Positions 10,455 to 19,752 of a DNA stretch of 57,018 nt are shown in pieces (within the stretch, counting starts at the first letter, position 1; each line of letters opens with the position of its first letter). The translations under genes were made by a program, and so were the position numbers. The notes under the pieces were generated by a model. The model was not told the origin of the DNA and searched no databases. It was given only the letters and a program-made list of their open reading frames with translations. Source of the DNA: Pseudomonadota bacterium (lineage in GTDB: Bacteria; Pseudomonadota; Gammaproteobacteria; Burkholderiales; Burkholderiaceae_C); NCBI GenBank assembly GCA_021815805.1, contig JAKAZQ010000017.1, positions 1-57,018 of the forward strand, written 5' to 3'.

Positions 10455-10898
10455 TCAGGCGATCTCGAGCACCTGGCGCAGCGCCGCCGGCAGCGACACG
10501 CTCCTGCGCTGCGCGTGGTCGATCCACACCACCTTGGCGCCGCCATTGGCGAAACACTCTTCGGGGCGATCGTCGCGCGACAGCTCGTAGTAGGTGTCGA
10601 AGCTGCTGCGACCGGGGTTGGCCACGCTCAGGCGCACGAGCACCGAGCCGGGGTAGCGCAGTTCGCGCTGGAAATTGCAGAAGGCGTTCACCACCACCGG
10701 GCCCTGTCCCGGCGGCGGCGGCTCGCCGGCCTGCACGGCCTGCCCCAGCAGGCCTTGCATCCAGTCCATGCGGGCGATTTCCATGTAGCGGAAATACAGG
10801 GTGTTGTTGACATGGCCCATCGCGTCCATGTCGCCCCAGCGCATCGGCACCACGGTCTGGAACACCTGCCTGCGTGCCTCGGGAAGCCTCAGTTCCAT
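10455..10898 (-). CDS. Acyl-CoA thioesterase of the 4HBT hotdog family
   Basis: 147 residues with the hotdog-fold signature RWGDMDAMGHVNNTLYFRYMEIARMDWM. The Asp in this motif is the usual catalytic residue of 4-hydroxybenzoyl-CoA-type thioesterases. The natural acyl-CoA is unknown. It starts nine bases after the stop of the SDR gene on the same strand, so the two are probably co-transcribed; with the CoA-transferase next door this hints at short- or medium-chain acyl-CoA metabolism, which is inference. Confidence 0.88.
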   Translation of the reverse strand: MELRLPEARRQVFQTVVPMRWGDMDAMGHVNNTLYFRYMEIARMDWMQGLLGQAVQAGEPPPPGQGPVVVNAFCNFQRELRYPGSVLVRLSVANPGRSSFDTYYELSRDDRPEECFANGGAKVVWIDHAQRRSVSLPAALRQVLEIA

Positions 10899-10907
10899 GA
10901 CGCCCCG

Positions 10908-11690
10908 TCACACGCCGAAGCCGTCGTCGGCGGCGATCACCGCGCCGTTGACGAAGTGGCTCTGGCCGCTGGCCAGCATCAGCAGCACCGGGTCGAGATC
11001 GGCGGGATGGCCGACCCGCTTGCGCGGCAGCATGTCGATCAGCTTGCGTCCGCCCTCGGTGTCCCAGTGCTCGTGGTTCATCTCGGTGTCGATGTAGCCG
11101 GGGCAGATGGCATTCACGTTGATGCCGTAGCGCCCCCATTCCAGCGCCATGGCGCGGGTCATGTGGACCACCGCGGCCTTGGTCATCGCGTACACGCCGA
11201 TCTGCGGAATCACGCGCAGCCCGGCCATCGACGCGACGTTGATGATGCGTCCGCCGGCCCAGGTGCCGGGAGCCGCGCCGCGCGAACGCGCGATCATGCG
11301 CCGCGCCACCTCCTGCGCAACGAAGAACGCACCGCGCACGTTGGTGTCGAACATGAGGTCGTAGTCGTCGGGCTGCACGTCCAGCAGCTTGGACGCGACC
11401 GACACCCCGGCGTTGTTCACCAGGATGTCGATGTTGCCCACTTCGGTCTCGGCGTGCGCGACCGCGCTGCGAATGCTCGACGGCTCGTCGACGTCGAGTT
11501 CCACGACATGCGCGTCGCCGCCCTCGCCCTCGATGCAGGCACGCAGTTCCTTGAGGCGCCCGGTGCGCCGGCTCGCCAGCGCCACCGCCGCGCCGGCCGA
11601 GGCCAGCGCGCGCGCGAATTGCCAGCCCAGTCCGCTGGAAGCCCCGGTGACGAGCGCCACGCGCCCGGAAAGATCGATGGTGTAGGCCAT
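10908..11690 (-). CDS. Short-chain dehydrogenase/reductase
   Basis: 260 residues. The Rossmann motif GASSGLG, the NNAG motif and the catalytic Ser...YxxxK (NVASMAG, then YAMTK) are in place, so it should be an active NAD(P)-dependent oxidoreductase of the classical SDR type. I chose the ATG at 11690 (MAYTIDLSGRVALVTG); the frame is open 77 codons further upstream, but that stretch is an Arg-rich translation of GC-rich intergenic DNA. It lies just upstream of the thioesterase gene. Substrate unknown. Confidence 0.9.
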   Translation of the reverse strand: MAYTIDLSGRVALVTGASSGLGWQFARALASAGAAVALASRRTGRLKELRACIEGEGGDAHVVELDVDEPSSIRSAVAHAETEVGNIDILVNNAGVSVASKLLDVQPDDYDLMFDTNVRGAFFVAQEVARRMIARSRGAAPGTWAGGRIINVASMAGLRVIPQIGVYAMTKAAVVHMTRAMALEWGRYGINVNAICPGYIDTEMNHEHWDTEGGRKLIDMLPRKRVGHPADLDPVLLMLASGQSHFVNGAVIAADDGFGV

Positions 11691-11920
11691 GTCTTGAGTG
11701 TGGTTTTTAAGGGCGGCGCCGCGCCGTCGGCCGGCGCCGCCGCGGACGTGGCAGCTTGTGCGCGGCGTGCGCCAGCGGCCCATGCTACGCGTGCTGCCGC
11801 GCCGCAACAATGGGCGAATCCCGGCGCGCGCGATGGCGGCGCAGCGCGCCGAACAGCCGCGGCGCATGCGCCGCGTGGCGGCTCGAGCAGGCTCGCGCCG
11901 GATTTGTCGATAATCACGCA

Positions 11921-13060
11921 ATGTCCGAACGCACGATTTCCCTGGTCGACCATCGCTACGCCGCGAGTGTGCCGGCCGTCCCCGCGCAAACCCCGGCTCC
12001 GGGCAGCACGGTGCTCGACCGTCTCGGTCGCCCTCTGCACGATCTGCGGATCTCGGTGACCGACCGCTGCAATTTTCGCTGCAAGTACTGCATGCCGAAG
12101 GAGATCTTCGACACCCAGTACGAATTCCTGCGGCACGACGAATTGCTGCGCTTCGAGGAAATCGAGCGCGTGGCGCGCAGTTTCGTGGAACTCGGCGTGC
12201 GCAAGCTGCGCATCACCGGCGGCGAGCCGCTGCTGCGCCGCGGCGTCGAGGACCTGATCGGCATGCTGGCGCGCCTGCGCGGCGCCGACGGCAGCCCGGT
12301 GGAGCTGACCATGACCACCAACGCGTCGGCGCTGGCGCGCAAGGCGCAGGCACTGCGCGCAGCCGGCCTGCAGCGGGTCACCGTGAGCCTGGACGCGATC
12401 GACGACGCCGTGTTCCGGCGCATGAACGATGTCGACTTCCCGGTCGCCACGGTGCTCGAGGGCATCCGCGCGGCGCAGGCCGCCGGGCTGTCCCCGGTGA
12501 AGGTCAACATGGTGGTCCAGCGCGGGGTCAACGACCACCAGGTGCTGCCGATGATCGAACACTTCCGCGGCAGCGGCGTGGTGCTGCGCTTCATCGAGTA
12601 CATGGACGTCGGTACGACCAACGGCTGGCGCATGAACCAGGTCGTGCCGGCGGCCGAGCTGCTGCAGCACATCGAGGCCCGGCACCGCCTGCGTGCGCTC
12701 GATCCGAATGTGGTTGGCGAGACCGCCGAGCGCTGGACGCTCGACGACGGCAGCCTGGAGATCGGCCTGATCTCCAGCGTCACACGCGCCTTCTGCCGCG
12801 ACTGCAACCGCGCGCGACTGTCCATGGAAGGCAAGCTCTATCTGTGCCTGTTCGCGGCGCACGGCCATGACCTGCGCGCGCTGCTGCGCGGCGACGCGCA
12901 GCGGGGCGTCGCGGCGGTCGACGATCACGCGTTGCGCGGCGCCATCGCCCAGGTCTGGAACGCGCGTGCCGACCGCTATTCCGAGTTGCGCGGCGCGCAC
13001 GGCGGCGAGCACGGCGAGCCGGCCGCGCGGCGCGTCGAGATGTCCTACATCGGCGGCTGA
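11921..13060 (+). CDS. moaA: GTP 3',8-cyclase MoaA (molybdenum cofactor synthesis)
   Basis: Radical SAM enzyme that converts GTP to the cyclic precursor of molybdopterin together with MoaC. 379 residues. The SAM-cluster cysteines are C50, C54 and C57 (CNFRCKYC), GGEPLLRRG follows, and the second cluster motif reads [21 protein letters not shown]. The C-terminal Gly-Gly needed for activity is present (YIGG). The N-terminus is about 40 residues longer than in E. coli. I chose the ATG at 11921; it has no Shine-Dalgarno, but GATAAT ends six bases before it, so the transcript may be leaderless. Genes for a small membrane protein and MobA-MoeA follow on the same strand. Confidence 0.96.
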   Translation: MSERTISLVDHRYAASVPAVPAQTPAPGSTVLDRLGRPLHDLRISVTDRCNFRCKYCMPKEIFDTQYEFLRHDELLRFEEIERVARSFVELGVRKLRITGGEPLLRRGVEDLIGMLARLRGADGSPVELTMTTNASALARKAQALRAAGLQRVTVSLDAIDDAVFRRMNDVDFPVATVLEGIRAAQAAGLSPVKVNMVVQRGVNDHQVLPMIEHFRGSGVVLRFIEYMDVGTTNGWRMNQVVPAAELLQHIEARHRLRALDPNVVGETAERWTLDDGSLEIGLISSVTRAFCRDCNRARLSMEGKLYLCLFAAHGHDLRALLRGDAQRGVAAVDDHALRGAIAQVWNARADRYSELRGAHGGEHGEPAARRVEMSYIGG

Positions 13061-13083
13061 CGATCCACGGCCGCCGCCCCCGG

Positions 13084-13404
13084 ATGCCCTCCCGTCGTCC
13101 GCGTGATCCCTTCCGACCGGTGCTCGCCGGCTGGGAGACGCGCATCGCGCGCTGGCTGATCCCGGGCTACCTGCTCGGCGCCGGCCTGCCGTTGCTGGCC
13201 GTGCTGGCGGTGCACCTGCAACAGCCTCCCGGGCCGCCGAGCGTCGCCTGGATCAAGCACACCGGCGTGTTCGACGCGCGGGCCGTGGCGCTGGCCGTGT
13301 TCCTGGCCAGCATGGTGTTCACGCTGGCGCTCGGCTGCCTCATCGTCACGCTGATGAAGGCGCGCCCGCGCCATGCCGACCCGCTGCCGCTGCCGGCCGA
13401 TTGA
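13084..13404 (+). CDS. Small two-helix membrane protein between moaA and mobA-moeA
   Basis: 106 residues with two hydrophobic segments, near residues 24-44 (LIPGYLLGAGLPLLAVLAVHL) and 66-88 (VALAVFLASMVFTLALGCLI). The first 20 residues are Arg-rich and basic, and the C-terminus is polar. I do not recognise a family. It lies 23 bp after moaA and 22 bp before mobA-moeA, so it is probably co-transcribed with the cofactor genes. Confidence 0.65.
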   Translation: MPSRRPRDPFRPVLAGWETRIARWLIPGYLLGAGLPLLAVLAVHLQQPPGPPSVAWIKHTGVFDARAVALAVFLASMVFTLALGCLIVTLMKARPRHADPLPLPAD

Positions 13405-13426
13405 CCCGCGCGCACACCGTCCAGGC

Positions 13427-15340
13427 ATGACCGACTCCCCGCACGCCACGCCAGGGGCCGCTGCGCCGGCCCTCGAGCCCTCGCAGATCACCGGGCTGCT
13501 GCTGGCCGGCGGCCGCGGCGCGCGCATGGGCGGCGCCGACAAGGGCCTGCTCGAGGTGCGCGGCCGCCCGCTGGCCGAGCACGTGCTGCAACGCCTGCGC
13601 CCGCAGGTCGGCGCGCTGCTGGTCAGCGCGAACCGCAACCCGGTGGAGTACGCGCGCCTGGGCGCGACGGTGCTGGCCGACGACGATCCGACGGCCTTCG
13701 CAGGCCCGCTGGCGGGTATCGCGGCCGGCCTGCGCGCCTGCGCCACGCCCTGGCTGTTGAGCGTGCCTTGCGACGCGCCGTTCCTGCCCGCGGATCTGGC
13801 GCGGCGCCTCGCCGCCGCGGCGCTGGCGCAGGCGCAGCCGGCCGCCGTGGCGCACGCCGCCGGGCGCCGCCAGCCGGTGTTCGCGCTGCTGCGGCGCGAG
13901 CTGCTGCCGGACCTGCTGGACTTCCTGCGCGGTGGCGAGCACAAGGTCGAGACCTGGCTGGCACGAGTGGGATTCGCCGAGGCGGCGTTCGACGATCCCG
14001 CTTGCTTCGACAATATCAACCTGCCGCGGCAGCTCGACGCCCTGCGCACCCGCGCCGCCGCGCGCTCCGAGACCTCCCCGATGCCCCCGCCCTCCCCGGC
14101 CCGTCCCGAACCGATGCTCAGCGTGGCGCAAGCCCGTGAGTTGCTGCTGCAACTGCCGGTGCCCGACCTCGACGTGCGCATGGTGCCGCTGCACGAGGCG
14201 CTGCACCGCGTGCTGGCGCGCGACCTGATGGCGCCGTTCGACGTGCCGGCCCACGACAACGCGGCGATGGACGGCTACGCGCTGCGCAGCGCCGAGCTGC
14301 ATGCCACCGGCGACACGACGCTGCGCATCGCCGGCTGCGGCCTGGCCGGGCACGCCTTCACCGGCGACCTGCCGGCAGGCGCCGCGGTGCGCATCATGAC
14401 CGGCGCCGTGCTGCCGGCCGACTGCGACACCGTGGTGCCGCAGGAACTGTGCCGGACCGGCGACACCGACGTGGTGATTCCCGCCGGCGTGGTGCGCGCC
14501 GGCGCGAACGTGCGCAGGCGCGGCGAGGATCTCGCCGCGGGCCGCCCCGCGCTCGCGGGCGGGCGCCTGCTGCGCGCCGCCGATCTCGGCCTCGCAGCCT
14601 CGCTGGGCGTCGGCGAACTCGCGGTGCGGCGTCGCCTGCGCGTGGCCTTCCTGTCGAGCGGCGACGAACTGCGCTCGATCGGCCAGTCGCTGGATCCCGG
14701 CAGCATCTACGACAGCAATCGCCACACCCTGCGCGCCATGCTCGTGCGCCTGGGCTGCGAGCCCGTCGACCTCGGGCTCGTGCCCGACGACCCCGCGCGC
14801 ATCGAGGCCGCGCTGCTGCGCGGCTGCGAACAGGCCGACGTGGTCATCAGCTCGGGGGGCATGGGCCTGGGCGACGCCGACCACCTCGGACGCACGCTGG
14901 CGCGCCTCGGCGACGTGGCGTTCCGCGACGTGGCGATGCGCCCGGGGCGACCGCTGGCCTGCGGCGTGCTGCGCTGCGGAACGGCGCACACGGTGCTGGT
15001 CGGCCTGCCCGGAAACCCGGTGGCCGTGATGGTCACCTTCTATGTGCTCGTGCGCGACCTGCTGCTGCGCCTGATGGGCACGCAGGCCGACGCGCTGCCG
15101 CGCTGGCCGGTGCTCGCCGCGCAGCCGCTGCGCAAGCGCCCGGGACGCACCGAGTTCCAGCGCGCGCGCCTGCAGCGCCTGGCAGACGGCCGCTGGCAGG
15201 CGGTGAGCACCGGCAACCAGGGCTCCGGGGTGTTGCACTCGATGAGCCAGGCCGACGGCTTCGTCGTGCTGCAGCACGAGCGCGCGGACGTCGCGGCGGG
15301 CGAGATCGTGGAGTTCCTGCCGTTCGACGCGCTGGCCTGA
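13427..15340 (+). CDS. Fusion protein MobA-MoeA (molybdenum cofactor guanylyltransferase + molybdopterin molybdenumtransferase)
   Basis: One 637-residue frame joins two enzymes usually encoded separately. Residues 1 to about 205 are MobA: the nucleotide loop LLAGGRGARMGGADKG, VPCDAPFLP and DNINLPRQL, which add GMP to the cofactor. A Pro/Ser/Ala linker of about 25 residues follows. From about 228 to the end is MoeA, which inserts molybdate: DNAAMDGYAL, GDLPAGAAVRIMTG, YDSNRHTLRAML, SSGGMGLGDADHL and GLPGNPVAVMVTF. No stop or frameshift lies between them. An internal ATG at 14081 (residue 219) could also give free MoeA, but its ribosome-binding site is weak. The last two steps of cofactor making would thus sit in one chain. 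Confidence 0.92.
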   Translation: MTDSPHATPGAAAPALEPSQITGLLLAGGRGARMGGADKGLLEVRGRPLAEHVLQRLRPQVGALLVSANRNPVEYARLGATVLADDDPTAFAGPLAGIAAGLRACATPWLLSVPCDAPFLPADLARRLAAAALAQAQPAAVAHAAGRRQPVFALLRRELLPDLLDFLRGGEHKVETWLARVGFAEAAFDDPACFDNINLPRQLDALRTRAAARSETSPMPPPSPARPEPMLSVAQARELLLQLPVPDLDVRMVPLHEALHRVLARDLMAPFDVPAHDNAAMDGYALRSAELHATGDTTLRIAGCGLAGHAFTGDLPAGAAVRIMTGAVLPADCDTVVPQELCRTGDTDVVIPAGVVRAGANVRRRGEDLAAGRPALAGGRLLRAADLGLAASLGVGELAVRRRLRVAFLSSGDELRSIGQSLDPGSIYDSNRHTLRAMLVRLGCEPVDLGLVPDDPARIEAALLRGCEQADVVISSGGMGLGDADHLGRTLARLGDVAFRDVAMRPGRPLACGVLRCGTAHTVLVGLPGNPVAVMVTFYVLVRDLLLRLMGTQADALPRWPVLAAQPLRKRPGRTEFQRARLQRLADGRWQAVSTGNQGSGVLHSMSQADGFVVLQHERADVAAGEIVEFLPFDALA

Positions 15341-15359
15341 AACCGCCGGCTGCGTGCGC

Positions 15360-15818
15360 TCAGAAAATGCGGTTGATCAGGTCCTCGCCGAGCCCGATGC
15401 CGGCGCCCATCGTGACCGCCTGGCCGAAGCCCGAGCCCAGGAAGCTGCGCAGGGTCGAGCCGATGCCGCCGCCTTGCGCGAAACCAGGCTGCGGGTAGCC
15501 GCCCGGATAGCCGACCGGCGCCTGCTGCGCCGGCATCGCCTGCTGCGGCGGCATCGCCACCTGCTGCGGCGCCTGCAGGCGATCGTGCTCCGACTGCCAC
15601 ATCGCATGAATGGCCTGCAGCAGCCCGTTGGTCTGTTGCTGCTGGGCCTGCACTGCAAGAGCCAGCTCGCGCAGATCGAGAGCCCATTCGCGCGCGTCGC
15701 TGCTGCCGGCGCGGGCCGCCTCCTGCAGCTTGCCAGCGAGCGCCTGCAGTTGCTGCGCGATGACCTGATCCTGCGACTGCAACTGCGCGTAGCTCTGGTC
15801 GATGGTCGAAACATCCAT
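15360..15818 (-). CDS. Unknown protein at the 3' end of the isc operon
   Basis: 152 residues; family not recognised. Residues 1-80 look alpha-helical and coiled-coil-like, rich in Gln and Ala. Residues 82-115 are a Pro/Gln/Gly-rich linker (APQQVAMPPQQAMPAQQAP). The last 35 residues are glycine-rich and weakly hydrophobic (GFGQAVTMGAGIGLGEDLINRIF). There is no signal peptide. AGGAG lies upstream of the ATG at 15818, within the end of fdx, and the gap to the fdx stop is four bases, so it should be translated from the isc transcript. No cysteines are present, so it is not itself an Fe-S carrier. Confidence 0.7.
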   Translation of the reverse strand: MDVSTIDQSYAQLQSQDQVIAQQLQALAGKLQEAARAGSSDAREWALDLRELALAVQAQQQQTNGLLQAIHAMWQSEHDRLQAPQQVAMPPQQAMPAQQAPVGYPGGYPQPGFAQGGGIGSTLRSFLGSGFGQAVTMGAGIGLGEDLINRIF

Positions 15819-15822
15819 GGCA

Positions 15823-16155
15823 TCACTCCTTGGCGTGGTTGATGGAGTACCTGGGGATCTCGATGGTCACGTCCTCGCCGTCGAGGATCGCCTGGCAGGA
15901 CAGGCGCGATGTCGGCTCCAGGCCCCATGCCCTGTCCAGCAGGTCCTCCTCGCTCTCGTCGGCCTCCCCGAGCGAAGCATAACCCTGGCGGACCACCACG
16001 TGGCAGGTGGTGCAGGCGCAGGACATCTCGCAGGCATGCTCGATGGGAATGCCGTGCTCGAGCAGGGCCTCGCAAATCGACGTGCCGCGTTCGGCCTCGA
16101 CACGCGCGCCCTCGGGGCAATATTCATGGTGCGGGAGCACCGTGATCACGGGCAT
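15823..16155 (-). CDS. fdx: [2Fe-2S] ferredoxin, Isc type
   Basis: Electron donor for cluster assembly on IscU. 110 residues. The four ligands are C42, C48, C51 and C87 (HACEMSCACTTC; RLSC), the same numbering as E. coli Fdx. I chose the ATG at 16155 (MPVITVLPHH) with AAGGAC upstream; the frame opens 11 codons earlier within hscA. It starts four bases after the hscA stop, as in other isc operons. Confidence 0.96.
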   Translation of the reverse strand: MPVITVLPHHEYCPEGARVEAERGTSICEALLEHGIPIEHACEMSCACTTCHVVVRQGYASLGEADESEEDLLDRAWGLEPTSRLSCQAILDGEDVTIEIPRYSINHAKE

Positions 16156-16159
16156 GGAG

Positions 16160-18046
16160 TCAGTCCTTCCGGGGGGCGCGTTCGCCACGCGCCACGCTGT
16201 CGATACTGCGCCCGGCCAGGGCGCGCTGGATGCTGCGGTTCATGCGCTGCGCGGCGAACGCCTCGGTGCAGCGCGCCAACTCCCCGGCGGCCTCGTGGAT
16301 CGCGTCGTGGTCGTCGCCACGCACGGCCTGCGCGAGTCGCGCCATCGCCGCGTGGATGGTGTCGATATCGTGCGGCTCGAGCAGGTCGGCGTCGGCCTGC
16401 ATGGCCGAGCGCGTGGCGTCGAGCAGGCGTTCGGCCTCCACCTGCTGTTCGCGCAGCGCGCGCGATGCGGCATCGGCGTCGGCGCTGCCGAAAGCGCTGC
16501 GCAGCATCTCCGCGATCTCGTCGTCGCTCAGACCATAACTGGGGCGCACCTCGACATGCGCCTGCACGCCGCTGCTCGACTCGCGCGCGCTGACCTCGAG
16601 CAGGCCGTCGGCATCGACCTGGAAGGTCACCAGCACGCGCGCGGCGCCCGCCGGCATCGGCGGGATTCCGCGCAACTCGAAGCGCGCCAGCGAACGGCAG
16701 TCGGACACCAGTTCGCGCTCGCCCTGCACGACGTGGATGGACATCGCGGTCTGGCCGTCCTTGAACGTGGTGAACTCCTGCGCGCGCGCCGTCGGAATGG
16801 TGCTGTTGCGCGGGATGACCCGCTCGACCAGGCCGCCCATGGTCTCCAGCCCGAGCGACAACGCGATCACGTCGAGCAGCAGGGTGTCGTCGTCGCTGTT
16901 GCCGGCCAGCGCGTGCGCCTGGCGCGCCGCGCCGATCGCGACGACCTCGTCGGGGTCGAGATCGGTCATCGGCTCGAGCCCGAAAAAGTCGCGCACGGCA
17001 TCGCGCACCGCGGGCATGCGCGTGGCGCCCCCCACCAGGATGACCCCGGACATGTCCTGCGGATGCATCCCGGCGTCGTCGAGCACGCGCGCGAGCATGT
17101 CCACGGTTCGCGCGGTCAGCTCCGCGGTGCAGGCGATGAACTCGTCGCGCGTCACCACGCTGTCGATGCGCCCGGCGGCGCCGAGTTCGAGCCGCACGCG
17201 GACCTCGGCGTGCTCGCTGAGCGTCTCCTTGGCCTGGCGCGCGGCGCGCAGCAGCTCGGCCTGCGCGCGTGCGTCGAGCGCCGCGAGCCCGGCGCGGCGC
17301 GCCAGCTCGGCGCCCAGCAGCTGGTCGTAGTCGTCGCCGCCGAGCGCGGTGTCGCCGCCGGTGGAAAGCACCTCGAACACGCCGCGGCTCAGGCGCAGCA
17401 CGGAGACGTCGAAGGTGCCGCCGCCGAGGTCGTACACCGCCCACACGCCGGCGGCCGAACGATCCAGGCCGTAGGCCAGCGCCGCGGCGGTGGGCTCGTT
17501 GATCAGGCGCAGCACCTGCAGACCGGCCAGGCGCGCGGCGTCCTTCGTGGCCTGGCGCTGCGCGTCGTCGAAATAGGCGGGCACCGTGATCACGGCTCCC
17601 ACGGGCTCCACGCCGAGCGCCTCGCGGGCGCGCAGCGCGAGCACGCGCAGGATGTCGGCGGAGACCTCGATCGGCGTCTTCACGCCGTCGGCGGTGCGCA
17701 GCGCGAGCATCCCGGGGCGGTCCTCGAAGACGTAGGCGGCGCGCTGCTCGGGTGCCAGGTCGGCGAGCTCGCGCCCCATGAAGCGCTTGACCGACACCAC
17801 CGTGTTGCGCGCGTCGACGGTCTTCTCGGCCAGCGCCTGCCACCCCACCACGGGTTCGGCGTCGCCCCGATAGTGCACGGCCGACGGCAGCAGCACGCGG
17901 CCCTGCGCATCGGCCAGGCATTCGGCAACGCCGCTGCGCACCACCGCCACCAGCGAGTGCGTGGTGCCGAGATCGATCCCGATGGCGACGCGGCGTTGAT
18001 GAGGATCAGGGGACTGACCGGGTTCGGAAATCTGGAGCAGGGCCAT
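16160..18046 (-). CDS. hscA: Fe-S assembly chaperone HscA (Hsp70 family)
   Basis: Specialised Hsp70 that binds the LPPVK motif of IscU and drives cluster release. 628 residues. The ATPase domain begins [17 protein letters not shown] near residue 20, and [16 protein letters not shown] lies near 200. The substrate domain carries [20 protein letters not shown] near 400, followed by a helical lid. It is shorter than DnaK and lacks the DnaK acidic tail, as expected. hscB lies 52 bp upstream and fdx follows, which fixes the identity. Confidence 0.96.
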   Translation of the reverse strand: MALLQISEPGQSPDPHQRRVAIGIDLGTTHSLVAVVRSGVAECLADAQGRVLLPSAVHYRGDAEPVVGWQALAEKTVDARNTVVSVKRFMGRELADLAPEQRAAYVFEDRPGMLALRTADGVKTPIEVSADILRVLALRAREALGVEPVGAVITVPAYFDDAQRQATKDAARLAGLQVLRLINEPTAAALAYGLDRSAAGVWAVYDLGGGTFDVSVLRLSRGVFEVLSTGGDTALGGDDYDQLLGAELARRAGLAALDARAQAELLRAARQAKETLSEHAEVRVRLELGAAGRIDSVVTRDEFIACTAELTARTVDMLARVLDDAGMHPQDMSGVILVGGATRMPAVRDAVRDFFGLEPMTDLDPDEVVAIGAARQAHALAGNSDDDTLLLDVIALSLGLETMGGLVERVIPRNSTIPTARAQEFTTFKDGQTAMSIHVVQGERELVSDCRSLARFELRGIPPMPAGAARVLVTFQVDADGLLEVSARESSSGVQAHVEVRPSYGLSDDEIAEMLRSAFGSADADAASRALREQQVEAERLLDATRSAMQADADLLEPHDIDTIHAAMARLAQAVRGDDHDAIHEAAGELARCTEAFAAQRMNRSIQRALAGRSIDSVARGERAPRKD

Positions 18047-18098
18047 GCGGAATCGAGCGCGCCGTTGGCGGGCGCTTCGGGAAAGCGGCCGGAACGGT

Positions 18099-18722
18099 TC
18101 AGAGGGCCGGGTGGGAGAGGGTGCGCGCCCGCCGGGGGGTGAGGTCGCGACGGAACTTGTCGATGAACATCAGGACGCGTACCAGGCCGGCGGCTTGCTG
18201 GGTCCAGAGCTCGCGCACGCGCGCGTCGGCCGCGCTGCCGTCGAGACGCAGCGTGAGCTCGCGCAGGACCTCGTCGCGCCGCTGCCCCACCCGCTCGCGC
18301 AGCGCCTGCAGGGCCTGCGCATCGTCGTGCGCGCGGGCCTGCTCGAGCTGGTCGCGCCACTCCATCTGCTCCTCGAGGAACTCGAGGGGCATCGCGGTAT
18401 TGCGCTCGGCGTCGATGGCCACGCCGCGCAGCTCGCACAGGTAGGCCGCGCGGGTGAGCGGGTCGAGCAGCGTGCGATACGCGGTGTTGACCAGCGTCGA
18501 CCACTGCATGGCCAGGCGCGACTGCGCCGCACCCGAGCCGGCGAAGCGGTCCGGGTGCACCAGCGCCTGCAGGCGCCGCCACTGCGCGCTCAGCGCCTCG
18601 CCGTCGAGCGCGAAGCGCTGCGGCAACTGGAACAGCGCGAAGTGGTCTCCGTGGAAATCGATGCCCGGACGCTGCGCATCCTGCAGCTCGGCGTGGTCGC
18701 GGGGGTGGACGGCGGTATCCAA
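18099..18722 (-). CDS. hscB: Fe-S assembly co-chaperone HscB (J-type)
   Basis: J-protein that brings IscU to HscA and stimulates its ATPase. 207 residues. The J-domain starts near residue 27 ([13 protein letters not shown]) and has the HPDRF tripeptide motif near residue 56. The C-terminal three-helix IscU-binding domain follows ([18 protein letters not shown]). The start is TTG at 18722, as no ATG precedes the J-domain. The first 20 residues are a little longer than usual, so a start slightly downstream is possible. It lies between iscA and hscA. Confidence 0.93.
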   Translation of the reverse strand: MDTAVHPRDHAELQDAQRPGIDFHGDHFALFQLPQRFALDGEALSAQWRRLQALVHPDRFAGSGAAQSRLAMQWSTLVNTAYRTLLDPLTRAAYLCELRGVAIDAERNTAMPLEFLEEQMEWRDQLEQARAHDDAQALQALRERVGQRRDEVLRELTLRLDGSAADARVRELWTQQAAGLVRVLMFIDKFRRDLTPRRARTLSHPAL

Positions 18723-18823
18723 CTCAGTGCTCGGCGAAGGGGCGCGAGGTCAGGCGGGCCGGACCCCGACGGGGCGATCGCGACAACGGCATGGGTACAG
18801 GCATGGGCGTGGGCAGATCCATG

Positions 18824-19147
18824 TCAGACCCGGAAGGACTCGCCGCAACCGCAGCGATCGCGTTCGTTGGGATTGCTGAACTTGAAGCCCTGCTGCAGGC
18901 CCTCGCGCACGAAATCGAGTTCGGTGCCGTCGAGGTAGCTCAGGCTCTGCGGATCGACCAGCACCTTGACGCCGTGGCTCTCGAACACCTGGTCCTCGGG
19001 GGCCACCACGTCGGCGTATTCGAGCTTGTAGGCCAGGCCGGAGCAGCCGCTGGTCTTGACGCCCAGGCGCACGCCGACCCCCTTGCCGCGCTGGGCCAGG
19101 TACTTGGATACATGCCTCGCGGCGCTTTCGGTCAGGGTGATGGACAT
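18824..19147 (-). CDS. iscA: A-type Fe-S carrier IscA
   Basis: Fe-S or iron carrier that passes clusters to target proteins. 107 residues. The three ligands C35 ([11 protein letters not shown]), C99 and C101 (RCGCGES) fall at the same positions as in E. coli IscA. The ATG at 19147 ([13 protein letters not shown]) was chosen; the longer open frame upstream overlaps iscU and is not IscA-like. The gap of 143 bp to iscU contains no other gene. Confidence 0.97.
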   Translation of the reverse strand: MSITLTESAARHVSKYLAQRGKGVGVRLGVKTSGCSGLAYKLEYADVVAPEDQVFESHGVKVLVDPQSLSYLDGTELDFVREGLQQGFKFSNPNERDRCGCGESFRV

Positions 19148-19290
19148 GACGAATGACTCCGAAAACATCGGGAATGGCGAGCACGCGACGCGCCCGTGAC
19201 GCAGCCGTCGGGGCCTCGCGATGCGGCGGGAACCCGCACCGGCGCCCCGCCGCGCGCACGCGCGCGGCGCCGGGGGCGCGCCGTGGCGCG

Positions 19291-19716
19291 TCAGGCCGCG
19301 GCGACCCGAGGCGCCGCGGCCTCGGGCGCGGCCGGCGCGGCGTGCCGCTCCTGGTAGTCCTTGACGGCCGCCTTGATCGCATCCTCGGCGAGGATCGAGC
19401 AATGGATTTTTACCGGCGGCAGCGCCAGTTCCTCGGCGATCTGGGTGTTGCGAATGGTCAGCGCGTCGTCGAGGGTCTTGCCCTTGACCCACTCGGTGAC
19501 CAGCGAGGACGACGCGATGGCCGAGCCGCAACCGTAGGTCTTGAAGCGCGCATCCTCGATGATGCCCTGCTCGTTGACCTTGATCTGCAGCTTCATCACG
19601 TCGCCGCAGGCCGGGGCGCCGACCATGCCGGTGCCGACGGAAGGGTCGTCCTTGGCGAAGGAGCCGACATTGCGAGGGTTTTCGTAGTGGTCGATGACTT
19701 TGTCGCTGTAGGCCAT
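19291..19716 (-). CDS. iscU: Fe-S cluster scaffold IscU
   Basis: Scaffold on which IscS-derived sulfur and iron are built into a cluster. 141 residues. C37, C63 and C106 with H105 match the known ligands, and LPPVK (99-103) is the HscA-binding motif. AGGAGG five bases before the ATG at 19716 supports this start rather than the ATG six codons upstream. The last dozen residues are an Ala/Pro-rich tail ([17 protein letters not shown]), longer than the usual 128-residue protein. Confidence 0.97.
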   Translation of the reverse strand: MAYSDKVIDHYENPRNVGSFAKDDPSVGTGMVGAPACGDVMKLQIKVNEQGIIEDARFKTYGCGSAIASSSLVTEWVKGKTLDDALTIRNTQIAEELALPPVKIHCSILAEDAIKAAVKDYQERHAAPAAPEAAAPRVAAA

Positions 19717-19752
19717 GATGTCCTCCTGGTTCAATGCGTGCCGCGACGCGCT

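Noticed and set aside
11691..11920. Molybdenum-cofactor riboswitch upstream of moaA
   Set aside because: The region holds GC-rich hairpins but none of the conserved Moco-aptamer sequence that I could recognise.
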